NCBI GenBank assembly: GCA_963629575.1
Contig: CAVGIM010000071.1
Coordinates: 1-6,904, forward strand
DNA: 6,904 bases
Reading direction: 5' to 3'
From: Hallerella sp963629575
Lineage (GTDB): Bacteria; Fibrobacterota; Fibrobacteria; Fibrobacterales; Fibrobacteraceae
Under the pieces are notes generated by a model that was given only the letters and a program-made list of their open reading frames with translations, made no database searches and was not told the origin of the DNA. Positions within the stretch are counted from its first letter, which is position 1; each line of letters starts with the position of its first letter. The position numbers and the translations under genes are program-made. This document shows, piece by piece, positions 1 to 6,203 of the stretch.

Positions 1-20
1 GATTGAAATCTCCAAAATAC

Positions 21-30
21 GGGGGGGGGG
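21..30. repeat. Homopolymeric tract of ten G
   Basis: Ten consecutive G, flanked by C and T, just upstream of the remaining TupA-like reading frame. G tracts of this length are known slippage sites and act as phase switches in some bacteria when they lie in or before surface genes. Upstream of the tract, the frame used by the downstream gene is closed by TGA at 4-6, while the other two forward frames are open to the window edge. A change in G number would therefore change which frame is joined to the downstream sequence. Whether the tract lies inside a functional gene cannot be decided, because the 5' part is outside the window; it could also be a sequencing or assembly problem. Confidence 0.6.
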
Positions 31-33
31 TAT

Positions 34-465
34 ATGTTCGTAACATCTGGATTTTTCCTATACCTTCACCAGAGACAGGAAAGTTGCTTGACAGATTATA
101 AATTTTTCTGCTTTCAAGGGCAGCCTAAAATCATGTATGTTTCGAAAGACAAGGCGGAGTTCCCGACGACCGATTTTTTTGACATGGAATATCACCATCT
201 GAAATTGAAAATGCGAGATCCAAATTCCCGAATATTGCCAAGAAAACGACGAAATTTCGAATTAATGAAATCGCTGGCAACAAAGATGTCTAAAGGCTTT
301 CCGCATGTTCGAGTAGATTTCTTCGATGTAAACGGTCGAGTTTATATGGGAGAAATGACTTTTTACCACTGTAGTGGTTTTGCCACGATTCAGCCTGCGG
401 AATGGGATTTGAAGTTGGGTGCGTGGGTAAAATTAAATCATATAGATTGCGATAAGTTTAGTTAG
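34..465 (+). CDS. C-terminal fragment of a TupA-like ATP-grasp protein, probably a broken gene
   Basis: The last ~110 residues match what I know of the TupA-like ATP-grasp family (often annotated as glycosyltransferase) found in capsule and polysaccharide clusters. Recognisable segments are LTDYKFFCFQGQPK, then FFDMEYHHL, then SKGFPHVRVDFFDVNGRVY, GEMTFYHCSGF and PAEWDLKLGAWVKL. The family is normally about 300 residues, so most of the N-terminal part is missing. The first ATG (34) is not a credible native start: it has no clear ribosome site, and residues 1-18 do not look like the family. In the frame beginning at 72 the bases read ETGKLL, the sequence that normally precedes DYKFF, and this frame stops at 99-101. 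One extra base near 84-88 would explain the break. I read this as a frame-shifted, decayed or phase-off gene. The C-terminal match is secure; activity is doubtful. Confidence 0.7.
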   Translation: MFVTSGFFLYLHQRQESCLTDYKFFCFQGQPKIMYVSKDKAEFPTTDFFDMEYHHLKLKMRDPNSRILPRKRRNFELMKSLATKMSKGFPHVRVDFFDVNGRVYMGEMTFYHCSGFATIQPAEWDLKLGAWVKLNHIDCDKFS

Positions 466-470
466 AAGGG
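464..470 (+). promoter_or_regulatory. Ribosome binding site of the family 2 glycosyltransferase
   Basis: AGAAGGG overlaps the stop codon of the upstream fragment (463-465). It lies 10 bases before ATG 481 and 4 bases before GTG 475, so spacing does not clearly separate the two. I prefer ATG 481 because the conserved N-terminal beta strand (KVSIVVPVYN) begins directly after it. Confidence 0.5.
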
Positions 471-480
471 ATTTGTGCAG

Positions 481-1338
481 ATGGAAAAGGTTTCAATAGT
501 TGTTCCTGTTTATAATACTGCAAACTATCTTGATAGATGTGTACAAAGCTTAGTTTGTCAATCCTATCCAAATATTGAGATCGTCCTTGTTAATGACGGT
601 TCTACAGATAATAGCTTGGATATTATCAAACACTGGCAGATTCGGGATTCTCGTGTAGTTTATGTTGATCAGTCTAATCAGGGTGTTACTTGTGCACGGA
701 AAAATGGCTCTTTCGTTGCTACAGGAACATGGGTTTGTTTTGTGGATTCGGACGATGAAGTGCCGCTAGATGCTATTGAAAAAATGATTGCGTTCAGTGA
801 AAATGTGGAAATTGTTATTGGATATGTTGATGCGGTGGGCTGGGATAGTTGGAGATTTTCTAAATTTGATGCGATTTATTCTAGAACTGAATATCTAAAG
901 GATCTTTTATGGAAAGAACGGATTCATTGGGGACCATTTGCTAAACTTTTTCGCAAAGAATTATTGGATGATTTTTCGTTTGATATTCCTCGGAAAATTA
1001 CGAATGGTGAAGATTTCTTGTTTAATCTTAGGGTGGCTGGGAAAATGAGCAATGTGCGAATTATTGATTCGGTGGTTTATCATTATAGATTGAGAAATGA
1101 TTCTGCAACTTTTAACGATCCCTTTCTTTCCATTTCTTATTGTTTGAATTTTGAAAAAGAATTTTGGCGTGCAGTTTCAAATTTAAAAGGCTATTTTCGC
1201 TTTTTATGTCTCTTGCGTTCTATAAAAAGTCTTTATAGACATACAAAACATATTTTCCTTGCTAAGACTTTGTGGAAAGTTCTAGACAAAAGGAAAATAA
1301 AACATGTTTTGTCAAAATTTGGATTTCGAAAAAAGTAA
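481..1338 (+). CDS. Family 2 glycosyltransferase (GT-A fold)
   Basis: This 285-residue protein should transfer a sugar from a nucleotide-sugar donor to a growing surface glycan on the cytoplasmic face of the inner membrane. The N-terminal GT2 pattern is complete: SIVVPVYN at residues 5-12, NDGSTDNS at 38-45, and the metal-binding DxD as D89-S-D91-D92 in FVDSDDEVP. A later GED motif (E177-D178, in TNGEDFLFNLRV) matches the usual catalytic-base region. The basic C-terminal tail (after ~240, rich in K and R) has no clear membrane helix and may lie against the membrane. Length is normal for single-domain GT2 enzymes. GTG 475 in the same frame is an alternative start adding two residues. The gene is AT-rich (about 30-37% G+C in sampled lines), like many transferred polysaccharide genes. 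The sugar and linkage cannot be told from sequence. The next gene begins one base after the stop. Confidence 0.93.
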   Translation: MEKVSIVVPVYNTANYLDRCVQSLVCQSYPNIEIVLVNDGSTDNSLDIIKHWQIRDSRVVYVDQSNQGVTCARKNGSFVATGTWVCFVDSDDEVPLDAIEKMIAFSENVEIVIGYVDAVGWDSWRFSKFDAIYSRTEYLKDLLWKERIHWGPFAKLFRKELLDDFSFDIPRKITNGEDFLFNLRVAGKMSNVRIIDSVVYHYRLRNDSATFNDPFLSISYCLNFEKEFWRAVSNLKGYFRFLCLLRSIKSLYRHTKHIFLAKTLWKVLDKRKIKHVLSKFGFRKK

Positions 1339-1339
1339 T

Positions 1340-2425
1340 ATGAAATTATACACTATTACCTTCCATTTCGCTCCAAACTATGGAGCCTTTCTTCAAGCTT
1401 TTGCGTTGAGTCAAAAAACAGAAGCTGTTGTAATCGACTATTCGCCGGGTTATGAGTATGCTGTCGGTTCTAAGGGTAGAAAGCTGCTGCCAATTGTTTG
1501 GCGACTTTTGGCTGCTTTTCGAAGCGTCAAGGTTCGATGCAATTATCCGGCTCTCTATAAGAAATTTCCGGAACGATTACATCTTTCGTTAACGGCGAGT
1601 TTTCGTACGTGTAGATTTGTTCATAAGCAACATTTTGAAAATAGCTCCGCTTTTATCGCTGGTTCGGATCAAATTTGGAATCCTGGGTTTATTTCTCAGC
1701 AGGAACAGATTTATTTTCTCGGATTTGGGCCAGAGAATGCCAAGCGCATCGCCTACGCCGCTTCTCTCGGCATGAAACAGTGGCCCAAGGACTTCGAACA
1801 AAAAGTCCTCCCCATGCTCAAGCGTTTTGACGCCATCAGCGTTCGCGAAGAAAGCGCGGTTTCTTACTTGACGTCTCTCGGACTCAAGAATGTCGTCTGC
1901 GTCTGCGACCCGACGATTTTGCACAAGGGGGATTTCTATCGAAAGGAATTTCCTTATGAAAATGTCAAAGAGGAATTTTCGTTTGTCTATCGCATTCGTG
2001 AAGTCATTCCCGATGCGGTGCAGAGCGTTCTTCTACCGCAAAATAGGGAAATCTGGCTCTCGAAACCACGGCGGTGGAAACTTCCGTCTGTTACCCAGTG
2101 GCTCCAGAATATCGACAATGCGAAATTTGTTGTGACGGATTCTTTCCATTGCGCCGTGTTCTGCATCCTTTTTCACAAGCCTTTCTTGGTGATTCCCAAC
2201 CGTTCTACAGGCAAGGGAATGAACGAACGCTTTGCGACCTTGCTCGGTAAGACTGGGCTGGAATATCGCTCTCTGACTTGTGAGGAATCCAGCGAAGAGG
2301 TCTTGCAAAAATTGAACACCCCTATTGTTTGGGAAAAGGTCGACGCGATTCTCGAAGAGTGGCGAACCTATTCGGCGAATTGGCTGGAGAAGGCGCTGGG
2401 AGAACCAAAAAAGAATCTTGGCTGA
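1340..2425 (+). CDS. Polysaccharide pyruvyl transferase family protein
   Basis: This 361-residue protein belongs to the PF04230-type family (relatives: CsaB, WcaK/AmsJ). Characterised members move pyruvate from phosphoenolpyruvate to a sugar as a ketal, but many cluster members are untested and some may do other chemistry. Visible marks are the N-terminal NYGAFLQAFAL (residues 13-23), AGSDQIWNP (108-114 covers GSDQIWN), YFLGFGPENAKRIAYAASLG, the region SVREESAVSYL...GLKNVVCVCDPTIL joining the two lobes, and TDSFHCAVFC with H270 in the second lobe. The start is ATG 1340, one base after the glycosyltransferase stop at 1336-1338; the frame is open 12 codons upstream, but that part overlaps the previous gene and is not family-like. 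No strong ribosome site is visible, so translational coupling is likely. Base composition changes inside the gene: about 37-43% G+C before ~1735, 50-58% from ~1740 to ~1920, then about 37%. Confidence 0.9.
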   Translation: MKLYTITFHFAPNYGAFLQAFALSQKTEAVVIDYSPGYEYAVGSKGRKLLPIVWRLLAAFRSVKVRCNYPALYKKFPERLHLSLTASFRTCRFVHKQHFENSSAFIAGSDQIWNPGFISQQEQIYFLGFGPENAKRIAYAASLGMKQWPKDFEQKVLPMLKRFDAISVREESAVSYLTSLGLKNVVCVCDPTILHKGDFYRKEFPYENVKEEFSFVYRIREVIPDAVQSVLLPQNREIWLSKPRRWKLPSVTQWLQNIDNAKFVVTDSFHCAVFCILFHKPFLVIPNRSTGKGMNERFATLLGKTGLEYRSLTCEESSEEVLQKLNTPIVWEKVDAILEEWRTYSANWLEKALGEPKKNLG

Positions 2426-2450
2426 TTTTTTTTTCTACTTTATAGAAGCT

Positions 2451-3701
2451 ATGCACATTTCTAAACTGACTCTTCTTAATTACAAAGTCTTTTACGGAAA
2501 AAACGACATTTTGTTTGATCCTCAATTGACCGTGCTTGCCGGTAAAAATGGTGCAGGCAAATCGACAATTCTAGGGGCGCTTTCTAAATTGTTGTCGTGG
2601 CCTTCTCGAAGATTGTGCAATATAAAGGCGAATGGAATTATTTTGAATAGAAAGTCCGATGTGTCCTATGGGGAAAATTGCGCAAGCTTATCTTTGTCGC
2701 TTGAAGACGAAATGCGGGAATATACCTGGCGTTTGAATGTCGATAAAAAACAGTCGGAACGCTCTGATCTTGGCTTGGTCAATGAGTGGGCGACTTTTGT
2801 ACAGAACGCATTGGCAAAAAATCCAAAGAGCTCATCTGTTCCCCTGTTTGTGTACTATCCGGTCGATCGGGCGATTATCGATATCCCTTTACGAATTCGA
2901 TCAACACACAACTTTCAGAAGCTCAACGCTCTTGATGATAATTTGCAAAGTCAATCTCGTTTTCGAATCTTCTTTGAATGGTTCCGAAATCAGGAAGACA
3001 TTGAAAACGAATTTCGGAAAGAAAATTCCGAATATAGGGACAAATCTTTGGAAACTATTCGAAGAGCGCTTGCCAGTTTTTTGCCGGGCTATGAGAAGCT
3101 GACGGTTCGTCGATCGCCTCTTCGAATGGAAATGGATAAAGAAGGAAAGACGGTGCGGTTGGACGATCTTTCCGATGGGGAAAAATGTCTGATTGCGCTT
3201 GTTGGCGATCTGGCGCGAAGGCTCTCGATGGCGAGCGAGAATCTGGAAAATCCCTTAGAAGGACGCGGTATTGTCTTAATTGACGAAATCGATTTACACT
3301 TGCACCCAGCCTGGCAGCGCAATGTCGTCCGGCATTTTACGGAAACTTTTCCGAATTGCCAGTTTATCGTGACGACGCATTCTCCGCAAATTTTGGGAGA
3401 TGTTTCGGCGAAAAATATTCTGCTGCTAGAACAGGAAGAAAGCGGAAAAATCGGGGTACGCATTCCACAACGGAGCTTCGGGCTGTCGTCTAGCGAAGTC
3501 GTTGACGAGATCATGTGCGGAAAAAACGGTTCGGTGCTGAGCCAGAACGAATACGTTCAAGGCGAATTGCAAAAAATTTACCAACTGATCGATTCCGAAG
3601 ATTATGCGGCGGCGCAAGAGAAAATCGAAGGTCTCCAAAGAGAGGTTTCAGAGATTCCATCGCTTATCGAGGCTCGCACATATCTTGAAAGCGTGAGGTG
3701 A
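2451..3701 (+). CDS. ptuA: AAA (ABC-type) ATPase, PtuA-like component of a Septu antiphage pair
   Basis: This 416-residue ATPase has all the ABC/SMC-type ATP-binding motifs: Walker A GKNGAGKST (residues 31-39), signature LSDGEKC (240-246), Walker B IVLIDEID with D278-E279, then LHLHP, and the H-loop TTHSP with H310. Between Walker A and signature is about 200 residues of mostly charged, helical insert, and the C-terminal ~90 residues form a helical tail. This is the OLD/RecF-like AAA_21 style used by PtuA. With the HNH gene just behind it, the pair fits Septu, where PtuA forms the ATPase scaffold that controls the PtuB nuclease; the same pair serves as effector in Ec78-type retrons. ATG 2451 is chosen because the family N-terminus (MHISKLTLLNYKVF) starts there, although the frame is open back to 2325 over the preceding gene. 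The ribosome site is weak (AGAAG at 2444-2448, too close). The gene symbol rests on context and motif recognition. Confidence 0.82.
   Translation: MHISKLTLLNYKVFYGKNDILFDPQLTVLAGKNGAGKSTILGALSKLLSWPSRRLCNIKANGIILNRKSDVSYGENCASLSLSLEDEMREYTWRLNVDKKQSERSDLGLVNEWATFVQNALAKNPKSSSVPLFVYYPVDRAIIDIPLRIRSTHNFQKLNALDDNLQSQSRFRIFFEWFRNQEDIENEFRKENSEYRDKSLETIRRALASFLPGYEKLTVRRSPLRMEMDKEGKTVRLDDLSDGEKCLIALVGDLARRLSMASENLENPLEGRGIVLIDEIDLHLHPAWQRNVVRHFTETFPNCQFIVTTHSPQILGDVSAKNILLLEQEESGKIGVRIPQRSFGLSSSEVVDEIMCGKNGSVLSQNEYVQGELQKIYQLIDSEDYAAAQEKIEGLQREVSEIPSLIEARTYLESVR
3695..3701 (+). promoter_or_regulatory. Strong Shine-Dalgarno site that fixes the HNH gene start
   Basis: GAGGTGA overlaps the stop codon of the ATPase gene (TGA 3699-3701) and lies 5 bases before ATG 3707. 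It is a near-perfect complement to the 16S rRNA 3' end. A GTG at 3698 is in the same frame but lies inside this site, so ATG 3707 is the better start. The overlap of ribosome site and stop suggests that ATPase and nuclease are made in a fixed ratio. Confidence 0.8.
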
Positions 3702-3706
3702 CGAAA

Positions 3707-4315
3707 ATGCTTTCTATTCAAAAACAAAAAGAACCGATCGAGCTTGTTCGGTTTCGGGCGACACCCCACGCTGGGTATGACGGGATGGACTCTGTTTGCA
3801 AGTCCGCTTTGAAAAAAGCGCTTCTTCAGGAACAGGGGTTTGTCTGTGCGTATTGTATGAGTCGGATTGAAGAAAAAAATTGTACTGTAGAGCATTGGGC
3901 GCCTCAGTGTCTAAATTCAGCCTCTGGCTTGGATTTTGGAAACATGCTGGCGGTTTGTCGTCGTGAAAATGTCGCAAGGACCGAGCAGACTTGCGATGTG
4001 GCCAAAAATGGATATTGTTTAAAGTTTAACCCCGCTCGGGATGGCGATAAATTACAAATCTTCTATGATTTTCATAGTGGCGAAATTCATTCAAGAGATA
4101 CGGACTTTAACACACAGCTTACACACATTCTCAATCTGAATGTTGTATTTTTGAAAAATAACCGAATTGCTGTTCTTAATGGCGTCCGTCGTGCTCTAAA
4201 TAAAAAAACTACGTTTAAATTGATGGAGTTATATAGACCAGATGTTTCGGTAAATCCTAAATTTAAGGAGTATTGCGGCATTGCGTTTTCCTATCTTTCC
4301 AAAAGAAAAAGGTAA
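3707..4315 (+). CDS. ptuB: HNH endonuclease, PtuB-like (TIGR02646-type) Septu effector
   Basis: This 202-residue protein looks like the TIGR02646-type HNH family, the nuclease partner of PtuA in Septu and in Ec78-type retron systems. The N-terminal third has LLQEQGFVCAYCMSRI with the zinc pair C47/C50. The HNH core follows as CTVEHWAP (E62-H63), DFGNMLAVC with N79 and C84, and TCDVAKNG with C96 as the likely fourth zinc ligand. Many relatives have HCD at the last place; here it is TCD, a small difference. The C-terminal half (FNPARDGD, then helices around 125-190) resembles the family and has no membrane segment. It likely cuts nucleic acid in infected cells under control of the ATPase; the target is not readable from sequence. 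It begins 5 bases after the ATPase gene and ends 5 bases before the next gene, so it is firmly in the operon. Confidence 0.85.
   Translation: MLSIQKQKEPIELVRFRATPHAGYDGMDSVCKSALKKALLQEQGFVCAYCMSRIEEKNCTVEHWAPQCLNSASGLDFGNMLAVCRRENVARTEQTCDVAKNGYCLKFNPARDGDKLQIFYDFHSGEIHSRDTDFNTQLTHILNLNVVFLKNNRIAVLNGVRRALNKKTTFKLMELYRPDVSVNPKFKEYCGIAFSYLSKRKR
4309..4312 (+). promoter_or_regulatory. Ribosome binding site of the phosphoethanolamine-transferase-like gene
   Basis: AAGG, overlapping the end of the HNH gene (stop 4313-4315), lies 8 bases before ATG 4321. It supports ATG 4321 over the upstream in-frame ATG at 4273, which would lie inside the HNH gene and give a non-family leader. Confidence 0.5.
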
Positions 4316-4320
4316 GAGAA

Positions 4321-6168
4321 ATGTCTAGACTATTCAAATCTTTATCCGATACAATTTCCCGCCCGGTTCTGGAATGTCCGGCTAGTTTTGCCTTCTTGAC
4401 GGTGTTGGTGTGGGTCCCTTCCTGGACACGCGAAATCTCCTTGGCAAGCCTTTTCCAGGCAATCAGCAATCTGCTTTTTAGTTCGGCTGCGGTCTTCTTG
4501 ATTTGCGTGGTGGCGCATCTTTTTGGCAGAGTTGGGCGTTTGCTTAAAATCGCCTGGCTCGGAATTTTGCATGTTCTGGTCTATGGTGTTTTCTTTTTCG
4601 AGTGCTTCCTTCTCTTCTTCTTTGGGGCACACACCAATGCGAACGTCTTCCAGCTGATCGAGGAGACGAATCCGCAAGAGACTTCCGAATTCTTTGCAGT
4701 CTATGTGTTGAACGGCAAGTTCTTCGCTTTGTGCGCGGGAATGCTCTTGTTTGCCGCTGTGGAATTTTTCGCAAAGAAGATAGTCGCTTCGCTCCTGTCG
4801 CTTCGCTCCTGTCGCTTCGCTCCTGTCGCTTCGCTCCTGTCGCTTCGCTCCTGTCGCTTCGCTCCTGTCGCTTCGCTCCTGTCGCTTCGCTCCTGTCGCT
4901 TCGCTCTAAGTGTCTATCTTCTGTTGGCTTTGTGTATTTTGCTGAACAACGCCAGATACTATTCGCTAGAATTTAGGGAGGATTGGAATCGGGTCAAGAA
5001 CTCGGCCGCGATACACTCTCCGCTGTTTTACGTCTTTGAAGCGGTTTCCCAGTTCTTGCAGGAACGAAATGACTTTGAAATTTGTGTACGAACCAACGCG
5101 AATGTCGTGGCATTTTCTCGGGATTCCGTTCCCAAGACGCTGGTCGTTGTCATCGGGGAATCCTTCAATCGCCATCATTCGAGCTTGTATGGTTACCCCC
5201 TAGAGACGAATCCGAGACTTTCCCGTTTAACGGGACTTTCGGTTTTTGACAACGTCATTTCGCCGATCAATGCGACCTCTTCTGCATTCAGGCTTTTCCT
5301 TTCCATGGCGAGCATGGACGATTCGCGTGAATGGAGAGAAGCTCCGCTTTTTCCGGCAATATTCAAGTCGGCCGGTTACAATGTCGTCTTTTACAGCAAC
5401 CAGTTCGTGCCGGCAGTTGAGATGAGTACCTATGATGCTTCTTGTGGATTTTTTAACCATCCCGAGCTTGCCCCTAAACTGTTCTCTCACAGAAATTCAC
5501 AAAAGTTCCAATACGACGGGGAACTTCTTGATGATTACATGTCAAAGCGGGATTCTCTGGAATCGGATTTTCAGAATTTGGTTATCATTCATCTATACGG
5601 GCAGCATGTGAATCCTGCGATGCGTTTTCCGCCTGAACGTGCCAAATTTAACGAAAACTACTACTCGTATCGCAAGGAATTGACGCAAGGACAGAAGCGC
5701 TATGTCGCTTCTTACGATAATGCAACGCTTTACAACGATTCCATCGTCGATGCCGTTGTCGAGATGTTTCGGGATAGGGTTTCTGCGGTCGTGTATTTCG
5801 CGGATCACGGGGACGAAGCGTACGATTTTAGAGATCATGTAGGACGCGCTAGAGGTCTTCATCTTTTGGGTGCGCAGGGACTTCGGGCACAGTTGGATGT
5901 TCCTTTTATGATTTGGCTTTCCGATTCCTGGAAAGAAAACTATCCTGACGACGAATCGCAAATCCGGAGACATTTACATGATCCGTTTGTGACGGATGAT
6001 TTGCCGCACATGCTTTTGGACCTTGCTCGGGTAAATTATGCCGACTATAATTCTAAAAAGAGTCTGATTTCCGACGATTTTGACGTTTCGCGGAAGCGGA
6101 TTATCCGTCCGCTCGCGTCGGAGCCTGTCGATTATGATTCGGTGTGCGCGCAAGGAATCGGGGAATAA
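4321..6168 (+). CDS. Phosphoethanolamine-transferase-like membrane enzyme with an internal 14-bp repeat switch
   Basis: This 615-residue protein has the EptA/CptA/OpgE architecture. Five likely membrane helices lie near residues 20-35, 45-68, 77-102, 133-150 and 197-211, and then a large sulfatase-fold domain outside the inner membrane. The loop after helix 3 has the family-like NVFQLIEETNPQETSEF. In the catalytic domain I see VVVIGESFNRHHSSLYGY with metal ligand E280, NVISPINATSS with likely nucleophile T319, HLYGQHVNP with H429, and YFADHGDEAYD with D495-H496. Relatives move phosphoethanolamine from phosphatidylethanolamine to lipid A, core sugars, glycans or proteins; the acceptor here is unknown. 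Residues ~155-196 are a repeat-encoded peptide (VASLLSLRSCRFAP, nearly three copies) between helices 4 and 5, probably on the cytoplasmic side given its arginines. With the present repeat number the frame is intact. It is the last gene of the plus-strand run. Confidence 0.88.
   Translation: MSRLFKSLSDTISRPVLECPASFAFLTVLVWVPSWTREISLASLFQAISNLLFSSAAVFLICVVAHLFGRVGRLLKIAWLGILHVLVYGVFFFECFLLFFFGAHTNANVFQLIEETNPQETSEFFAVYVLNGKFFALCAGMLLFAAVEFFAKKIVASLLSLRSCRFAPVASLLSLRSCRFAPVASLLSLRSCRFALSVYLLLALCILLNNARYYSLEFREDWNRVKNSAAIHSPLFYVFEAVSQFLQERNDFEICVRTNANVVAFSRDSVPKTLVVVIGESFNRHHSSLYGYPLETNPRLSRLTGLSVFDNVISPINATSSAFRLFLSMASMDDSREWREAPLFPAIFKSAGYNVVFYSNQFVPAVEMSTYDASCGFFNHPELAPKLFSHRNSQKFQYDGELLDDYMSKRDSLESDFQNLVIIHLYGQHVNPAMRFPPERAKFNENYYSYRKELTQGQKRYVASYDNATLYNDSIVDAVVEMFRDRVSAVVYFADHGDEAYDFRDHVGRARGLHLLGAQGLRAQLDVPFMIWLSDSWKENYPDDESQIRRHLHDPFVTDDLPHMLLDLARVNYADYNSKKSLISDDFDVSRKRIIRPLASEPVDYDSVCAQGIGE
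4783..4906 (+). repeat. 14-bp perfect tandem repeat (VNTR) inside a coding region, probable phase-variation switch
   Basis: The unit is GTCGCTTCGCTCCT. There are eight exact copies (4783-4894) followed by the first 12 bases of a ninth (4895-4906). Each unit shifts the frame by two bases, so three units (42 bases) encode one 14-residue cycle, and all three forward frames are free of stops. Downstream, frame 1 is the gene, frame 2 stops at once (TAA 4907-4909), and frame 3 stops at TAG 4974-4976. One unit gained would give a 200-residue product and one lost a 213-residue product, both without the catalytic domain; plus or minus three units stays in frame. Perfect identity between copies suggests recent or active slippage. 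The switch role is inferred. Confidence 0.95.
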
Positions 6169-6203
6169 AAATGAGTAGTTGGAAAAATTGAGCTTTTTTA
6201 CAA

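Noticed and set aside
1304..1339. Upstream in-frame start for the pyruvyl transferase
   Set aside because: The extra 12 residues overlap the end of the glycosyltransferase gene and are not part of the family N-terminus, which begins at ATG 1340.
1589..1924. Antisense open frame of 111 codons on the minus strand within the pyruvyl transferase gene
   Set aside because: It overlaps a clear family-matching gene, its protein resembles nothing I know, and it lies largely over the locally G+C-rich patch, where chance open frames are more frequent.
2404..2434. Terminator between the pyruvyl transferase and the ATPase gene
   Set aside because: There is a run of nine T, but the only stem before it (CCAA/TTGG) is four pairs with a long loop and is separated from the T run, too weak to call.
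2325..2450. Upstream extension of the ATPase gene over the preceding gene
   Set aside because: The 42 extra residues are basic, low in family similarity and overlap the pyruvyl transferase by about 100 bases; the conserved ATPase N-terminus starts at 2451.
3089..3514. Antisense open frame of 141 codons within the ATPase gene
   Set aside because: It lies opposite the signature and Walker B region of a real gene, with no recognisable domain and composition expected of a shadow frame.
2426..4320. Retron non-coding RNA or reverse transcriptase associated with the PtuA-PtuB pair
   Set aside because: No gap is long enough for an msr-msd RNA (the largest is 25 bases), and no reverse transcriptase motif appears in any frame of the window.
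4783..4906. Repeat array as a CRISPR or as replication-origin iterons
   Set aside because: The copies are directly adjacent without spacers, and they lie within a well-supported coding gene; there are no cas, rep or dnaA-box signals nearby.
4602..4976. Overlapping plus-strand open frame that also passes through the 14-bp repeat
   Set aside because: It is open only because the repeat has no stops in any frame; outside the repeat it has no family features. It matters only as the alternative frame reached after loss of a repeat unit.
6180..6201. Bidirectional terminator between the convergent genes
   Set aside because: The AAAAA/TTTTT stem around TTGAGC has no GC pairs; it may contribute, but I cannot support it as a terminator.
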